A stretch of DNA of 64,000 nt from Planktothricoides raciborskii GIHE-MW2. Its GTDB lineage: Bacteria; Cyanobacteriota; Cyanobacteriia; Cyanobacteriales; Laspinemataceae. The notes under the pieces are model-generated. The model made no database searches, had not been told where the DNA came from, and saw only the letters and a program-made list of their open reading frames with translations. The translations under genes were made by a program, and so were the position numbers. Shown here in pieces: positions 29,615 to 39,993 of the stretch; the first letter of the stretch is position 1; each line of letters begins with the position of its first letter. The stretch covers positions 3,335,001 to 3,399,000 of the forward strand of contig NZ_CP159837.1 of the NCBI RefSeq assembly GCF_040564635.1, given 5' to 3'.

Positions 29615-29775
29615 CCAACAATATTGTTGATTGTTGATTGTTGGTTGTTGTTTGTTCATTGTTGATTGTTGATTGTTGGTGGTTGTTTGTTCATTGTTGT
29701 TTGACCAGCGAATAACCACCAACCAACAACAAACAACAAACAACCACCAACCACCAACCACCAACTAACAACCAA
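29615..29775. repeat. Inverted simple repeats between convergent genes
   Basis: TTGTTGATTG/GTTGGTTGTTG units on the left (29620-29702) are mirrored by ACCACCAACCAACAAC units on the right (29717-29775). They form a long imperfect hairpin that reaches into the last codons of the lipoate ligase gene. Confidence 0.8.
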
Positions 29776-30601
29776 TTTCTGCCCATTCCGCCTCAGTGAG
29801 TGGCTGGGTGTAGAACTTAACCCCCCAACAATCTTGGGCCGCTTGAACTAAGGCGTTAATCAAGATCGGCATTAGGGAGGCGCGATCGCGGGGCAAAGAC
29901 GGGGGAAAGCGATCGCTGCGGCCAATTTTGGCCAATGCCTCTGCCCCAAAAACCTGACAAAACAGATCCGGATCTGGTTGTAGTTGAATCGACCCATGCT
30001 GTAAGTAGTAGGTTTGTTGCCCGTCCCGCGAACGCAGTTGGGCGCTGCCAATCAACTTAGCGCCGTCGGGCAACACTAAATCTGCTACGGTGGCGGTGCC
30101 AAAACAATTCACATTTTCCTTGGGGGGTTTGGTTCTTTCCACCTGTCTGCTAGTGCCATAGTCCAGGTGAATTCCCAGGGACAGAAACCCTTGAATCAAA
30201 AACTGACAAATCTCTTGATAGGCTTGCAGGCGATTCCCGAAACGGGGATTCCTTGGGGCATCGCCTTTCACTTCGCCGGTTACATCCCCTGTCACCTCGG
30301 AAGTAACCACCATATAGGTTAAATCCCCTTGGTGCAGCACCGCCCGACCCCCAGAAGGGCGTCTGACCAAATCCACGGGCTGACCAAGATAGGTCAAATT
30401 TTCCCAAGACTTGGGCCAATGTCGTTGATGATAGCCCAAAGAAATCGCCACCGGCGACCAGGTATAAAACCTTAAAGCCGGTGGATGTTTACCCAGTCGG
30501 TGTTGTTGTAACAGCCACCGATCGATCGCCATCAGTTGCTCCCCGGTGGCTTCCATTGGGGGAATTAGACGCCAAGGGGCAGAACTGGCTGGATTCTTCA
30601 T
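29765..30601 (-). CDS. Lipoate-protein ligase A family protein
   Basis: The 278-residue protein matches the biotin/lipoate ligase (BPL_LplA_LipB) fold. It has RRPSGGRAVLHQGDLTY at about residues 80-96 (the RRxSGG ligand loop) and KLIGSAQ at about 180-186, with the catalytic lysine. Family enzymes attach lipoate or octanoate to the E2 and H subunits. The C-terminus is partly made of repeat-like DNA. The start overlaps the stop of the upstream yбjN-like gene by 4 bp (ATGA), so the two are translationally coupled. Confidence 0.82.
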   Translation of the reverse strand: MKNPASSAPWRLIPPMEATGEQLMAIDRWLLQQHRLGKHPPALRFYTWSPVAISLGYHQRHWPKSWENLTYLGQPVDLVRRPSGGRAVLHQGDLTYMVVTSEVTGDVTGEVKGDAPRNPRFGNRLQAYQEICQFLIQGFLSLGIHLDYGTSRQVERTKPPKENVNCFGTATVADLVLPDGAKLIGSAQLRSRDGQQTYYLQHGSIQLQPDPDLFCQVFGAEALAKIGRSDRFPPSLPRDRASLMPILINALVQAAQDCWGVKFYTQPLTEAEWAEIGC

Positions 30602-31077
30602 GCGATACCGAATTCTTCCATCAGGGGTTCATCACTATCATCCGCGATCGTGGCCACAATCGTAATAGCGCGAGAAATTTCTACCGGAGAGAGATCCTCC
30701 ACGGTGCGACTAGCTAACACAACCACTTGGTTGTCCACGATCGCATAACGGGCTTCAAACGTCCCAGACCAGTTCATCTCTAGCAGCAGCCGCATCAGTT
30801 TGGCTTCATCCTTGGCAGGCAATGACAGCACCGAAGACCAAACGGTGAACATATCCTCGTCGGATGTCCCAGTTAGTTGCACAAAGATATCAACACTGCC
30901 GTACTTAAATTTCCACTGATAGCCCGCCTCATTTTGGCCTACCATCACTTTTTGGTCTTCGGCCATTCCCGCAATGACCGTTTCAATTTCTTCGACATAG
31001 TTAATGGATGTGGAATTGTTCAGCAAGTCTGGGCTGGATAACTCTTGAGTGGTCTCTGGTTGGATCTGTGTAGTCAT
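30598..31077 (-). CDS. YbjN domain-containing protein
   Basis: The 159-residue protein matches the YbjN family, which has a fold like type III secretion chaperones. An AAGGA ribosome site lies before the ATG at 31077. In cyanobacteria these proteins are widespread and of unknown molecular function. It overlaps the lipoate ligase start by 4 bp, forming a two-gene operon. Confidence 0.8.
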   Translation of the reverse strand: MTTQIQPETTQELSSPDLLNNSTSINYVEEIETVIAGMAEDQKVMVGQNEAGYQWKFKYGSVDIFVQLTGTSDEDMFTVWSSVLSLPAKDEAKLMRLLLEMNWSGTFEARYAIVDNQVVVLASRTVEDLSPVEISRAITIVATIADDSDEPLMEEFGIA

Positions 31078-31289
31078 AAAAAGCTTTCCTTAAAGTTGCT
31101 TTTTTCAGTCTAGGAGATGTTTGACGGATGATGTTAGTCAGAAATTTTGATAGTTGGGAAAGATCGAGATTTCGGCAAGCGCACTCTTTTAGATATGATA
31201 ACTTACAGCAGAAGGGCGATCTCTGGGGGCTTTTCCGCCGCGCCCCTACACGATTCCTTGTCCGATACCATAAAATCCATACCATTACT

Positions 31290-31487
31290 ATGAACGAATT
31301 CTTCCAAAACGTCTCCCGCTATGCCAGCTACTTTGTCACGGTGATGCTGGGGATTTTCTTTTTCACCTTTGGTTGGCTGAAGCCCTTGCTACAAAAACCA
31401 GCAACGGCGATCGCGCTGATTGGCTTTTTCGTCGCTGGCCTTTTCTTTATTTCCTTCACCCTCCGGGCGATGCTAGGTCTGGCATGA
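31290..31487 (+). CDS. DUF751 (Ycf33-like) small membrane protein
   Basis: The 65-residue protein starts MNEFFQNVSRY and has two hydrophobic helices (about 13-30 and 38-58), ending FTLRAMLGLA, which is typical of DUF751/Ycf33 proteins of cyanobacteria and plastids. The frame is open upstream, but the ATG at 31290 matches the family start. Function unknown; probably thylakoid or plasma membrane. Confidence 0.85.
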   Translation: MNEFFQNVSRYASYFVTVMLGIFFFTFGWLKPLLQKPATAIALIGFFVAGLFFISFTLRAMLGLA

Positions 31488-31669
31488 TAGTTCTATGGCC
31501 AGCCTAAAAACTGCCGCGAGCGATCGCTACCAGGGCTTCCATAAGATTTTAGTTATTTGGCAATGGGATAGCAATTAGCCTACTGCCAGTCTAGACTATA
31601 TAAATATATTGCAATCCTACAGATTGCCAAAGTCTACAACGATCAAGTAAGTAAGGGAGCGAAATAGTT

Positions 31670-32080
31670 ATGGCTACGGAACGTAGAGTTTCCCGTGTGG
31701 CCTCCCTGATTAAACGGGAGATCAGCCAAATGTTGCTCCATGATATCAAAGATGAACGAGTGGGCGCTGGGATGGTCAGCGTCACGGATGTGGAAGTTGC
31801 AGGCGACCTCCAACACGCCAAAATCTTTGTGAGTATCTATGGCACAGAAGAAGCCCGCCGTGAAACCATGAAAGGGTTAAAATCTGCCACTGGCTATGTC
31901 CGCAGTGAACTGGGTCATCGAGTTCGGCTGCGTCGTACCCCAGAAATTGTCTTTGTTGAGGATATTTCCATCGAACGTGGCAGTCGGGTTTTATCGCTGA
32001 TTAATCAACTGAATCATCACCCTACAGATTCTACCGAGGCCGATGATGACAGTATGGATGATTTAGGCGCTGAGGAATAA
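31670..32080 (+). CDS. rbfA: Ribosome-binding factor A
   Basis: The 136-residue protein has the KH-like RbfA fold: [18 protein letters not shown] at the start, and [18 protein letters not shown] near residues 81-98. RbfA matures the 30S subunit by acting on the 16S rRNA 5' end. The C-terminal tail is acidic. It lies downstream of the DUF751 gene by 182 bp, possibly in the same transcript. Confidence 0.95.
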   Translation: MATERRVSRVASLIKREISQMLLHDIKDERVGAGMVSVTDVEVAGDLQHAKIFVSIYGTEEARRETMKGLKSATGYVRSELGHRVRLRRTPEIVFVEDISIERGSRVLSLINQLNHHPTDSTEADDDSMDDLGAEE

Positions 32081-32086
32081 GCATTT

Positions 32087-32122
32087 GTAGGGTGGGCAAA
32101 GCAAAATGCAAGCCCACCCTAC
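32087..32122. terminator. Palindrome between convergent rbfA and ABC permease genes
   Basis: GTAGGGTGGGC (32087-32097) and GCCCACCCTAC (32112-32122) form an 11-bp perfect stem. It belongs to the dispersed GTAGGGTGGGC family and may serve as a terminator for both genes, although it lacks a T-run. Confidence 0.55.
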
Positions 32123-32129
32123 TAGGTAA

Positions 32130-32918
32130 TTAAGCCCCCATACCGGAATAGTGTCGCAAACCCCGTCGCCATAACCAGCGATTTAGCAGAAAAATCACGA
32201 CAGTCCAACTCAAGATGACTAATAAACAACGGACGATATCCACGGGCAATCCGATTAATAAAGAAGCCGGGATATAAAGCATATAAGGAAAAGGTGTCCA
32301 AAGAATAATTTCTCGCAGTTGATCCGGGAAGACGGCTAAGGGGGCAATTAACCCGGAAGTAAAGATATAAGGTAAATGCCATACCTGCTCTAATGCCGAT
32401 ACTCTTTCGAGCCAAAAGCCAAAGAGTGCTAAGGTATATTGAATTAAAAAGCGCAAGATAAAGGCCAGGGAAATTAAGAGTAAAACTAATAAAACATTGC
32501 CCAAACTAGGAATCCAAATGGCCTGGGGATAGAGCGTAAAGCATAGTAACATTAAGCCAATTACAAAGGGCATTCGAGCTAATCTTTCCGCCAGATGTCC
32601 GGCGATATGGTGCCACACTGGGTCAACAGGTTGTAAGAGTTTTGGTGATAGTTTTCCTTGGACGATTTGGGTTTCAAATTCCCAAATTACCCAGACTACA
32701 TTCAGTTGTCTGACTAAGAATACTGCCAGAAAATAGCGAGCGAATTCGATGGAATTCATGGCAAAGTTTCCTCGATCGCCTGCTTCCATCCACACCCCCA
32801 TTAAAATGATGGGTAAGGAGTTGGATAAAGACCATAATATGAGTTCGGCGCGGTATTCTACCATATAAGAGTAGTAAACCGCTAAAAATGTTTTTGCTAG
32901 GCGAAAAAATCGATACAT
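32130..32918 (-). CDS. ABC-2 type transporter permease
   Basis: From the ATG at 32918 the protein has 262 residues and six hydrophobic segments, matching the ABC-2 (DUF990-like) permease family. A longer version from 33017 would overlap the ATPase gene by 47 bp and begin with an atypical sequence, so the MYRFFRLAKTF start is preferred. It lies downstream of its ATPase with 52 bp between. These exporters commonly have two permeases; only one is present here, so it may homodimerise or have a partner elsewhere. Confidence 0.8.
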   Translation of the reverse strand: MYRFFRLAKTFLAVYYSYMVEYRAELILWSLSNSLPIILMGVWMEAGDRGNFAMNSIEFARYFLAVFLVRQLNVVWVIWEFETQIVQGKLSPKLLQPVDPVWHHIAGHLAERLARMPFVIGLMLLCFTLYPQAIWIPSLGNVLLVLLLISLAFILRFLIQYTLALFGFWLERVSALEQVWHLPYIFTSGLIAPLAVFPDQLREIILWTPFPYMLYIPASLLIGLPVDIVRCLLVILSWTVVIFLLNRWLWRRGLRHYSGMGA

Positions 32919-32970
32919 AGAAGGTAATTTAAAAGGCGATTTTTCAGTTATTTTAAGTGGAAAAAGCCTA

Positions 32971-33978
32971 TTAATCAAGACTGCCGTTTTGGAAGACTCG
33001 ACCAATGACGGCTTCAATGGGTGGGTCGGTAATGGTTAAGTCTAAGATATCTAACTTTTCCAGGATTTTGGCGATCGCCCCGGTTAATTCTTGGCGATCA
33101 ACCAACAGGCGAACCGACTGCCCTTCCACGGATTCAATTTCTCCAAATTGCTGTAAAATATTTAACAATTCGGGGTCATCTTCCTCTTTGGGTAATGGAT
33201 GAGCTAGTTCTATTTGCACTTCTCGGTAAGGGGCAAACCGCTCAAGTAACTGATCTAAACTGCCATCATAAATTAATTCACCGCCATAAATAACAATGAC
33301 GCGATCGCACAATTCCGTAATATCCGCCATATAATGACTGGTTAACAGAATCGTCGCCCCCGTGCGTTGATTATAATCTCGGAGAAAATTCCGCACTGCG
33401 GCTTGAGCATTCACATCTAAACCCAGGGTTGGTTCATCTAAAAATAAAATTTTCGGTTGATGTAATAAAGCCGCCATTAACTCCGCTTTCATCCGTTCTC
33501 CCAGGGAAAGTTTTCGCACAGGTTGGGTAAGCTTTCCTTCTAGTCCCAGCATCTCAGTTAGCTCATCAATGGTGCGCCGTAATTCGGTCTGAGGAATACC
33601 ATAAACAGCCCCATTAATCTTCAGGGAATCTATGGCGGGTAAATCCCAAATTAACTGCTGTTTTTGCCCCATGATTAGGGTAATTTTTTTCAGAAATTCT
33701 TCCTGACGGCGGAATGGTACGTGACCGGCCACCGTGACCACACCACTCGAAGGATGAATTAAGCCCGTGAGCATTTTTAAGGTGGTGGTTTTTCCCGCGC
33801 CATTTGGCCCTAGAAATCCGACAACTTCTCCGGGTTCTATGTGAAAGGACACATCTTTTACGGCAGAAATCATCAGGTAGTTGCGGCGAAAAAAATGCTG
33901 CAAACTTCCTTTGATTCCGGGACTTTTATTGGCTACAGGATAAACTTTTCTTAAAGACTGTACATCAATTGTTAACAT
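32971..33978 (-). CDS. ABC-2 exporter ATP-binding protein
   Basis: The 335-residue ATPase has Walker A GPNGAGKT (residues 57-64), the signature LSLGERMKAEL, Walker B ILFLDEP and a switch His in LLTSHY. The C-terminal part (about 255-335) resembles the accessory domain of ABC-2 exporter ATPases. It is first in an operon with the permease gene. The exported substrate is unknown. Confidence 0.9.
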   Translation of the reverse strand: MLTIDVQSLRKVYPVANKSPGIKGSLQHFFRRNYLMISAVKDVSFHIEPGEVVGFLGPNGAGKTTTLKMLTGLIHPSSGVVTVAGHVPFRRQEEFLKKITLIMGQKQQLIWDLPAIDSLKINGAVYGIPQTELRRTIDELTEMLGLEGKLTQPVRKLSLGERMKAELMAALLHQPKILFLDEPTLGLDVNAQAAVRNFLRDYNQRTGATILLTSHYMADITELCDRVIVIYGGELIYDGSLDQLLERFAPYREVQIELAHPLPKEEDDPELLNILQQFGEIESVEGQSVRLLVDRQELTGAIAKILEKLDILDLTITDPPIEAVIGRVFQNGSLD

Positions 33979-34407
33979 TTTTTTATGATTTGACTAGATA
34001 TTCTGATTAAATATCATAGCGGATTATTTTCTCAAACTAAACCCCCGCTTGATAAAATAAATCTTTGGCAAACCTTCAGGGGTGATTTTTTATGTTTTAA
34101 CAAATTCTGCCGAAACCAGTAGTAAAATATAAACAGGTGTGAGAAAGAATTCATAAAATCTCACCGGATCTGATCTGCCGCGAACTGGCGAATTTATAGG
34201 GATCCAGCCACTCCCCCAAGCCCCCAAGATGACTCCTCAACAATTTTTTCCCTAGCTTTTGATAAATCAAGACGGCACAGGGGGCTGATACTCTAAAGGT
34301 AAATTCAATATCTGGGGAATTGGTGGTCAATGCCCACCAGACATTAATGCTTGATGCTTCAGTAGATAAAAATCATTCTTCTTTAATTTCGTAGGAGCCA
34401 CTCACCG
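33979..34407. other. Intergenic region upstream of the hybrid kinase operon
   Basis: The gap is between divergent genes. A GTAGGAG ribosome site precedes the kinase ATG. No gene, repeat array or RNA was recognised. Confidence 0.5.
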
Positions 34408-37400
34408 ATGAATGGTGCTATGTTCCGCGTATTATTCGTGAATTTTGACGAAGCTGACTATAAACAAGTTGGTAATTTGCTCGATAAAATTCAGACATTT
34501 CAATGCCAGCGATATAGATGGTCTCAGGGCGACAATCTCAACACGATGCCGCCTGCCGGATACGATGGTTATGTGATTGATGGGCATTTTTCCCAGGAGT
34601 TTTCCAATTTGGCCTATTGGATGACGGGATTACGTCCAGTCCCAGTGATTTGGTTGGTAGACAGATCGGCAGAGGGGATGGAGTTGTTGACCGCAGGTGC
34701 CGCTGATTATTGGGTGCGGGATCAAATCTGTGCGCCGATAGTCGAGCGATCGCTTAGATTAACTATCGCTTATCCCCGGCAGCTTCAAGCAAAACCTACC
34801 CAGGTGCTGACCAGGAAAACCCCTGATTTTTTGCACAAATTACTCGATACTATTCCGGTGCTGGTCTATGTTTATGATTTGACCCAGGAAAGCCCCGTCT
34901 ATGTGAACCGAGAAATTAGCCAATGGCTAACTTATATCCCAGACCCAAATATGCCAAACCCAAAGGGAACGGGGGATCCGTTAGCCCTCACCGCAGAGCA
35001 AGTTCAACAGTGGCACACCGTTGCCGATGGGAAAATTTGCCATCGAGAAATTCGACTGAAAGATATCTGGGGCAGCGATCGCTATCTCGACTGTCAAGAA
35101 ACTGTCTTTTCTCGAACTGCCGACGGTCGAGTCCAACAGATCCTTGGGGTTGCCTTAGACAGCACGGCCTACAAACAGATTGCCGCCCAACGGCAACAGC
35201 GGCAACTGCTGATGGAAAATATGCTCAACAGTTTGCCGCAATTGGTCTATATCTACGATCTAAAAAGCGGTCAGAATCTCTATTTTAATCAACAAATTAC
35301 TCAGATATTGGGTTACAGCCAGCCGGAAATTCAGCAAGGTGGCTGGAATTTTTTATGCCAACGAGTGCATCCCAATGATACGTTTATCTTTCAGCAGCTT
35401 TTTTCTGACCGCTTTCCAACTCTGGGGGATGGAGAAGCGATTTCTACGGAATATCGACTGAAACATCAGAATGGTTCTTGGCGCTGGTTGAGTTGTCAGC
35501 ATTTGGTTTTTACCAGAGATGCTGACGGGATCCCCGTGCAAATTCTGGGGACGGCGATCGATATTACCAACAATCAATTGATTTGGCAGCAACTCAGCCA
35601 AAACGAAGCCCAGTTATATAATATGTTGACCAATAGTATTGAAGGTCTGCTGATTGTAGATCCCCAGGGAGTGATTAGATTTGCGAATCTCGCAGCGGCC
35701 AAATTATTTAATCAACCCCTAGAAGACCTGCTAGAGGCCGAGTTGCAGTGGCCAATGGCCGTTGGTCAAACCACCGAGTTAGAAATTATGCAATCTTCGG
35801 GACAAATTCGGATTGGGGAAATGCTGGTCGCGCCCTCTCAATTCCCCGGAGAATCCCTTTATGTGGTGTCCTTGCGAGATATTACGGAACACCGCCAAGC
35901 CCAGTCTGCCCTGCGAGAAAGCGAAGAACGCTTTCGCCAGTTAGCGGACAATATTGAGGATGTGTTTTGGCTGTTGACCTTGGTGCCTCTGAAGATTTTA
36001 TATGTCAGTCCAGCGTATGAAAAGATTTGGGGCAAAACTTGCGACAGTCTCTATGAAAATCCTTTAAATCTCTTTGACAGTATTTATACAGAGGATCGCG
36101 AGCGGTTTCGGATGAATTTGCATCGCCAAACCCTAGGCTCATCGACTTCTTTAGAATATCGGATTGTGCGCGGTGACGGGGAAATTCGCTGGATTTACGA
36201 GCGGAGTTTTCCCGTACTGGATCGACGAGGAAAAGTGATGAGAATTGCCGGTATTTCTGAAGATGTCACCGAGCGCAAGAAAAATACGGAAGCTTTCCAA
36301 GTGACTCATCAGCAATTAGAATTCCATCTAGAAAATTCTCCGTTGGGTTTTATTGAATGGACTCAGGATTATCGCGTGTCTCAATGGTCGGGTACGGCAG
36401 AAAAAATTTTTGGTTGGTTATCTTCTGAGGCGATCGGTAAACGTTACGACGACTGGGGATTTATTTACGAGGAATCCTGGGAAAATTTTGCCGAAGTTCT
36501 GGATCGGATGAAAAATAAAAAACAACCTCGAATGATTTTTGAAACGATTAATTTTACGAAAAATGGCACTCATTTATATTGTCAGTGGTATAACTCGATT
36601 TTGTTAAATAATCAAGGGGAGTTTTTGTCGCTGTTTTCCTTCGTGTTAGATGTGAGCGATCGCCACCGGGCAGAATTAGCCTTGAAAGAAAGTGAAGAAC
36701 GCTTTCGCGCCATTTTTGAACAAGCAGCGGTGGGCATGAGTATTTGTACTTTAAATGGCCAATTTTTCCGGGGAAATCAAAAGTTATGTGATATTGTTGG
36801 TTATGCTCGTGAAGAACTCTTAGAACGAACGTTTCAAAATCTTACTATTGTCAAAGATCGGCGCGAAAGTGAAGAGTATATCAGTCAGTTGTTACGTGGG
36901 ACGATTTCTCACTATTCAATGGAAAAACGCTATATCTCTAAAAAGGGCGAAATTGTTTGGGTGAATGTGATGGTGTCTTTGATGCGCGATAGCTTCGCTA
37001 ACCCGTCAGCGAATCCACTGAATCAACCCAAGTATTTTATTTATGCGGTAGAAGATATTAGCGATCGCAAACGATCGGAAATAGCCTTAATCAATAGCGA
37101 ACAAAGATTCAGAGTTATTTTTCAACAAGCAGCCGTGGGGATATTTAGAAGAAGTATTTCTGGGAAATTTCTGCAATTAAATCAAAGGTTTTGTGAAATA
37201 TTGGGATACGATGAAGCTGAATTATTAAATCAAAAATTTCAAAATTATATCCATCCAGAAGATTTAGATAAGCATTTGAATTATTTAAATCAAGTTGTAA
37301 ATAACCAAATAAGAACTTATGAACTAGAAGAAAGATATATTAGAAAGCATGGTCAAATTCACTGGGTGAAAATTGTGGTGTCTGTGGTTTATGAAGCGGA

Positions 37401-39990
37401 GGAAAAACCCAAATACCTAATTGGTATTGTGGAGGATATCCAAGAACGCAAAACTACTGAGATTAAATTGCAATACCGCCTCGCAGTGGAAAGCGCTGTT
37501 GCCCAAGTTTCTCGACAGTTAGTCACCAGCCAGAGTCGCGAGATTAAGGAAGTGTTAAAAACCATTGGTCTGGCGGTGGGAGCGAATCGGGTTTTTGTTA
37601 ACTATTTTACGGAAAACTGTAGGAAGATAGCGGTGATTGCTGAATGGCACAACGGCGATGGATTTGGGGAGCGATTTGAGAATTTTCCGGCAGTTAAATA
37701 TTTAGCCGCCGAAAATTTTCCTTGGTGGATGCAGCAGTTAAATGCCAATCAAAATATTATCGTTTCTCATATTGATAGTTTGCCAGTCAACGCGAACATT
37801 GAAAGACAATATTTTCAATCTAGGAACGTGAGGTCTGTGTTAGCTGTGCCAATTTTTAACCACGATCTGAGTCACAGCGGGGAAAACCCTGAAGCCGATC
37901 GCGATCGCCTTTTCCCGGTCGATTCCGTGGGTAATTTATGGGGCAGCATTGACCTGCATAGTTATGAAATGAATCAGGATTGGTCTAATGAAGATGCTCA
38001 AATGTTGCGCCTGGTAGGAGAAATGATTTATAGTTATTTTTCTCGCTTGCAAATGGAAGCAGAACTCCGAGACTCGGAAGCCCTGTATGCAGGGATTTTC
38101 GATCATTCGGCGGAGAGTATTTTTCTGCTGGATATCCAAGACAATGGAGAGTTAATTTATAAAACGATTAATCCCACAAATGAACAGTTATTTCATATGA
38201 GTCGATTGGCTGTGGTCGGCAAGAGCTTGTCGGCAGTGGGATCGCCGCAATACACCACCAATTTTAGGCAAAAATTTCAGGAATGTCTGAATACTCAAAA
38301 ACCGATTAACTATGAGGAAACCATTGATCTACCCCAGGGAAATCGCCACCTCCTCACCACCTTAGTTCCCATTGCCGATAGCACGGGAAAAGTTATCAAA
38401 ATTCAAGGTTCTTCCCGGGATATTACCACTCAAAAACAAGTGGAAGCTGCCTTACAAGAAGCTAAAGAAGCGGCCGATGCCGCTAACCGGGCGAAAAGTA
38501 TCTTTTTAGCCAATATGAGCCATGAACTAAGAACTCCCCTGAATGCAATTCTGGGTTTTACTCAACTGCTGGTACGAAATTCGCAAATAAAATCAGAACA
38601 GCGAGAACAGTTAGAAATTATTCTGCGATCGGGAGAGCATCTACTTGCCTTGATCAATGAGATATTGGATCTTTCCAAAATTGAAGCTGGTCGGATTACC
38701 CAGAATGTGGAAATTTTTAATTTAGATCGGATGCTTGATAATCTTTATGATATGCTAGAGATCCGATCTGAAATCAAAGGTTTGAAGTTCAATATTATCC
38801 GAAGTAAGCAGCTTCCTAAATATATTAAAGCAGATCAAAATAAACTGCGTCAAATATTAATTAATCTCCTGAGTAATGCCATTAAATTTACCAAGTCTGG
38901 CAGCGTCACCCTGGAAGTAACAACATCTTCAAAATCCTCAGCGATCCACAGCCCGGAAGATTACCAGAGCGATTTCGCACAGCGGATCGCTAAAGCGAAT
39001 CAATTCAATGCAAAGCCCTCAGACCCACTACACCGCGATCGGTTAATTTTTGCCGTAACCGATACGGGACCGGGAATTGCCCGAGAAGAACTGCAAAGCT
39101 TGTTTGATGCCTTTTTTCAAAGTCAAAGCGGCAAACAATCCAATGAAGGAACCGGTCTGGGTTTGGCCATTAGTCAACAATTTGTTAAGTTAATGGGTGG
39201 GCAGATCGCGGTTGAGAGTACCCTAGGAAAGGGAAGTGTTTTTAAATTTGACATACAGTTTCAACCTGTAGCAGCGGATGAGTTGGAAGACTTACTCGCC
39301 CAGAGTGAAATTGAAGTGTCTACCGCCCGATCGATGGTGATTGGGCTGGCACCAAATCAACCTCATTACCGCATTTTAGTGGTTGAAGATATTTGGGCTT
39401 CCCGTAAACTTTTGGTGAAATTGTTAGAACAAATTGGCTTTGAGGTACAGCAAGCCAGTCATGGAGAAGAAGCGGTGTCTCTGTGGCATAGTTGGCAGCC
39501 GCACTTAATTTTTATGGATATTCGGATGCCGGTGATGGATGGGTATCAAGCTACTAAAGAAATTCGGGCATCAGTTAATGGTGAAGCACCCATCATTATT
39601 GCTTTAACGGCTAGTGCTTTTGAGTCGGAACGGGCTGCCATCATCTCAGCGGGATGTAATGACTTTCTGCCGAAACCCTTTCCAGAAAATTTGCTCCTTG
39701 AGAAAATTTCTTTTTATCTCGGTGTAAAGTATATATATCAGGAATCATGTTCAATTTCCGCAGATGCACCAGCAATTCCTCAAATAAAAATGACCCCTGA
39801 AGATTTGGCGGTCATGCCGAGTGAGTGGATTTCCCAACTCCATTTTGCTGCCCTCAGTGCCCGAGGTAAAATGATTCAACAATTGATTCAAAAAATACCC
39901 CCGGAAAATCAATGGCTGATTCAGGGTTTAACGGAGTTATTTGACAATCTTGATTTTGATACACTCGTTTTTTTAAGTAAGAATGAATAA
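34408..39990 (+). CDS. Hybrid sensor histidine kinase with eight PAS domains and a GAF domain
   Basis: The 1860-residue protein begins with a receiver-like domain (about 5-125) that keeps YVIDG but has YWVRD where receivers have a conserved Lys. Seven PAS domains follow (about 145-1025), then a GAF domain (about 1030-1215), an eighth PAS (about 1225-1345), HisKA with His1372 in SHELRTPLN, HATPase_c (about 1480-1625), and a C-terminal receiver with Asp1704 in FMDIRMPVMDG. No membrane segment is evident, so it is probably cytosolic. The 3-bp gap to the next gene makes them an operon. The signal is unknown; none of the PAS domains shows an unmistakable flavin cysteine motif. Confidence 0.88.
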   Translation: MNGAMFRVLFVNFDEADYKQVGNLLDKIQTFQCQRYRWSQGDNLNTMPPAGYDGYVIDGHFSQEFSNLAYWMTGLRPVPVIWLVDRSAEGMELLTAGAADYWVRDQICAPIVERSLRLTIAYPRQLQAKPTQVLTRKTPDFLHKLLDTIPVLVYVYDLTQESPVYVNREISQWLTYIPDPNMPNPKGTGDPLALTAEQVQQWHTVADGKICHREIRLKDIWGSDRYLDCQETVFSRTADGRVQQILGVALDSTAYKQIAAQRQQRQLLMENMLNSLPQLVYIYDLKSGQNLYFNQQITQILGYSQPEIQQGGWNFLCQRVHPNDTFIFQQLFSDRFPTLGDGEAISTEYRLKHQNGSWRWLSCQHLVFTRDADGIPVQILGTAIDITNNQLIWQQLSQNEAQLYNMLTNSIEGLLIVDPQGVIRFANLAAAKLFNQPLEDLLEAELQWPMAVGQTTELEIMQSSGQIRIGEMLVAPSQFPGESLYVVSLRDITEHRQAQSALRESEERFRQLADNIEDVFWLLTLVPLKILYVSPAYEKIWGKTCDSLYENPLNLFDSIYTEDRERFRMNLHRQTLGSSTSLEYRIVRGDGEIRWIYERSFPVLDRRGKVMRIAGISEDVTERKKNTEAFQVTHQQLEFHLENSPLGFIEWTQDYRVSQWSGTAEKIFGWLSSEAIGKRYDDWGFIYEESWENFAEVLDRMKNKKQPRMIFETINFTKNGTHLYCQWYNSILLNNQGEFLSLFSFVLDVSDRHRAELALKESEERFRAIFEQAAVGMSICTLNGQFFRGNQKLCDIVGYAREELLERTFQNLTIVKDRRESEEYISQLLRGTISHYSMEKRYISKKGEIVWVNVMVSLMRDSFANPSANPLNQPKYFIYAVEDISDRKRSEIALINSEQRFRVIFQQAAVGIFRRSISGKFLQLNQRFCEILGYDEAELLNQKFQNYIHPEDLDKHLNYLNQVVNNQIRTYELEERYIRKHGQIHWVKIVVSVVYEAEEKPKYLIGIVEDIQERKTTEIKLQYRLAVESAVAQVSRQLVTSQSREIKEVLKTIGLAVGANRVFVNYFTENCRKIAVIAEWHNGDGFGERFENFPAVKYLAAENFPWWMQQLNANQNIIVSHIDSLPVNANIERQYFQSRNVRSVLAVPIFNHDLSHSGENPEADRDRLFPVDSVGNLWGSIDLHSYEMNQDWSNEDAQMLRLVGEMIYSYFSRLQMEAELRDSEALYAGIFDHSAESIFLLDIQDNGELIYKTINPTNEQLFHMSRLAVVGKSLSAVGSPQYTTNFRQKFQECLNTQKPINYEETIDLPQGNRHLLTTLVPIADSTGKVIKIQGSSRDITTQKQVEAALQEAKEAADAANRAKSIFLANMSHELRTPLNAILGFTQLLVRNSQIKSEQREQLEIILRSGEHLLALINEILDLSKIEAGRITQNVEIFNLDRMLDNLYDMLEIRSEIKGLKFNIIRSKQLPKYIKADQNKLRQILINLLSNAIKFTKSGSVTLEVTTSSKSSAIHSPEDYQSDFAQRIAKANQFNAKPSDPLHRDRLIFAVTDTGPGIAREELQSLFDAFFQSQSGKQSNEGTGLGLAISQQFVKLMGGQIAVESTLGKGSVFKFDIQFQPVAADELEDLLAQSEIEVSTARSMVIGLAPNQPHYRILVVEDIWASRKLLVKLLEQIGFEVQQASHGEEAVSLWHSWQPHLIFMDIRMPVMDGYQATKEIRASVNGEAPIIIALTASAFESERAAIISAGCNDFLPKPFPENLLLEKISFYLGVKYIYQESCSISADAPAIPQIKMTPEDLAVMPSEWISQLHFAALSARGKMIQQLIQKIPPENQWLIQGLTELFDNLDFDTLVFLSKNE

Positions 39991-39993
39991 ACC

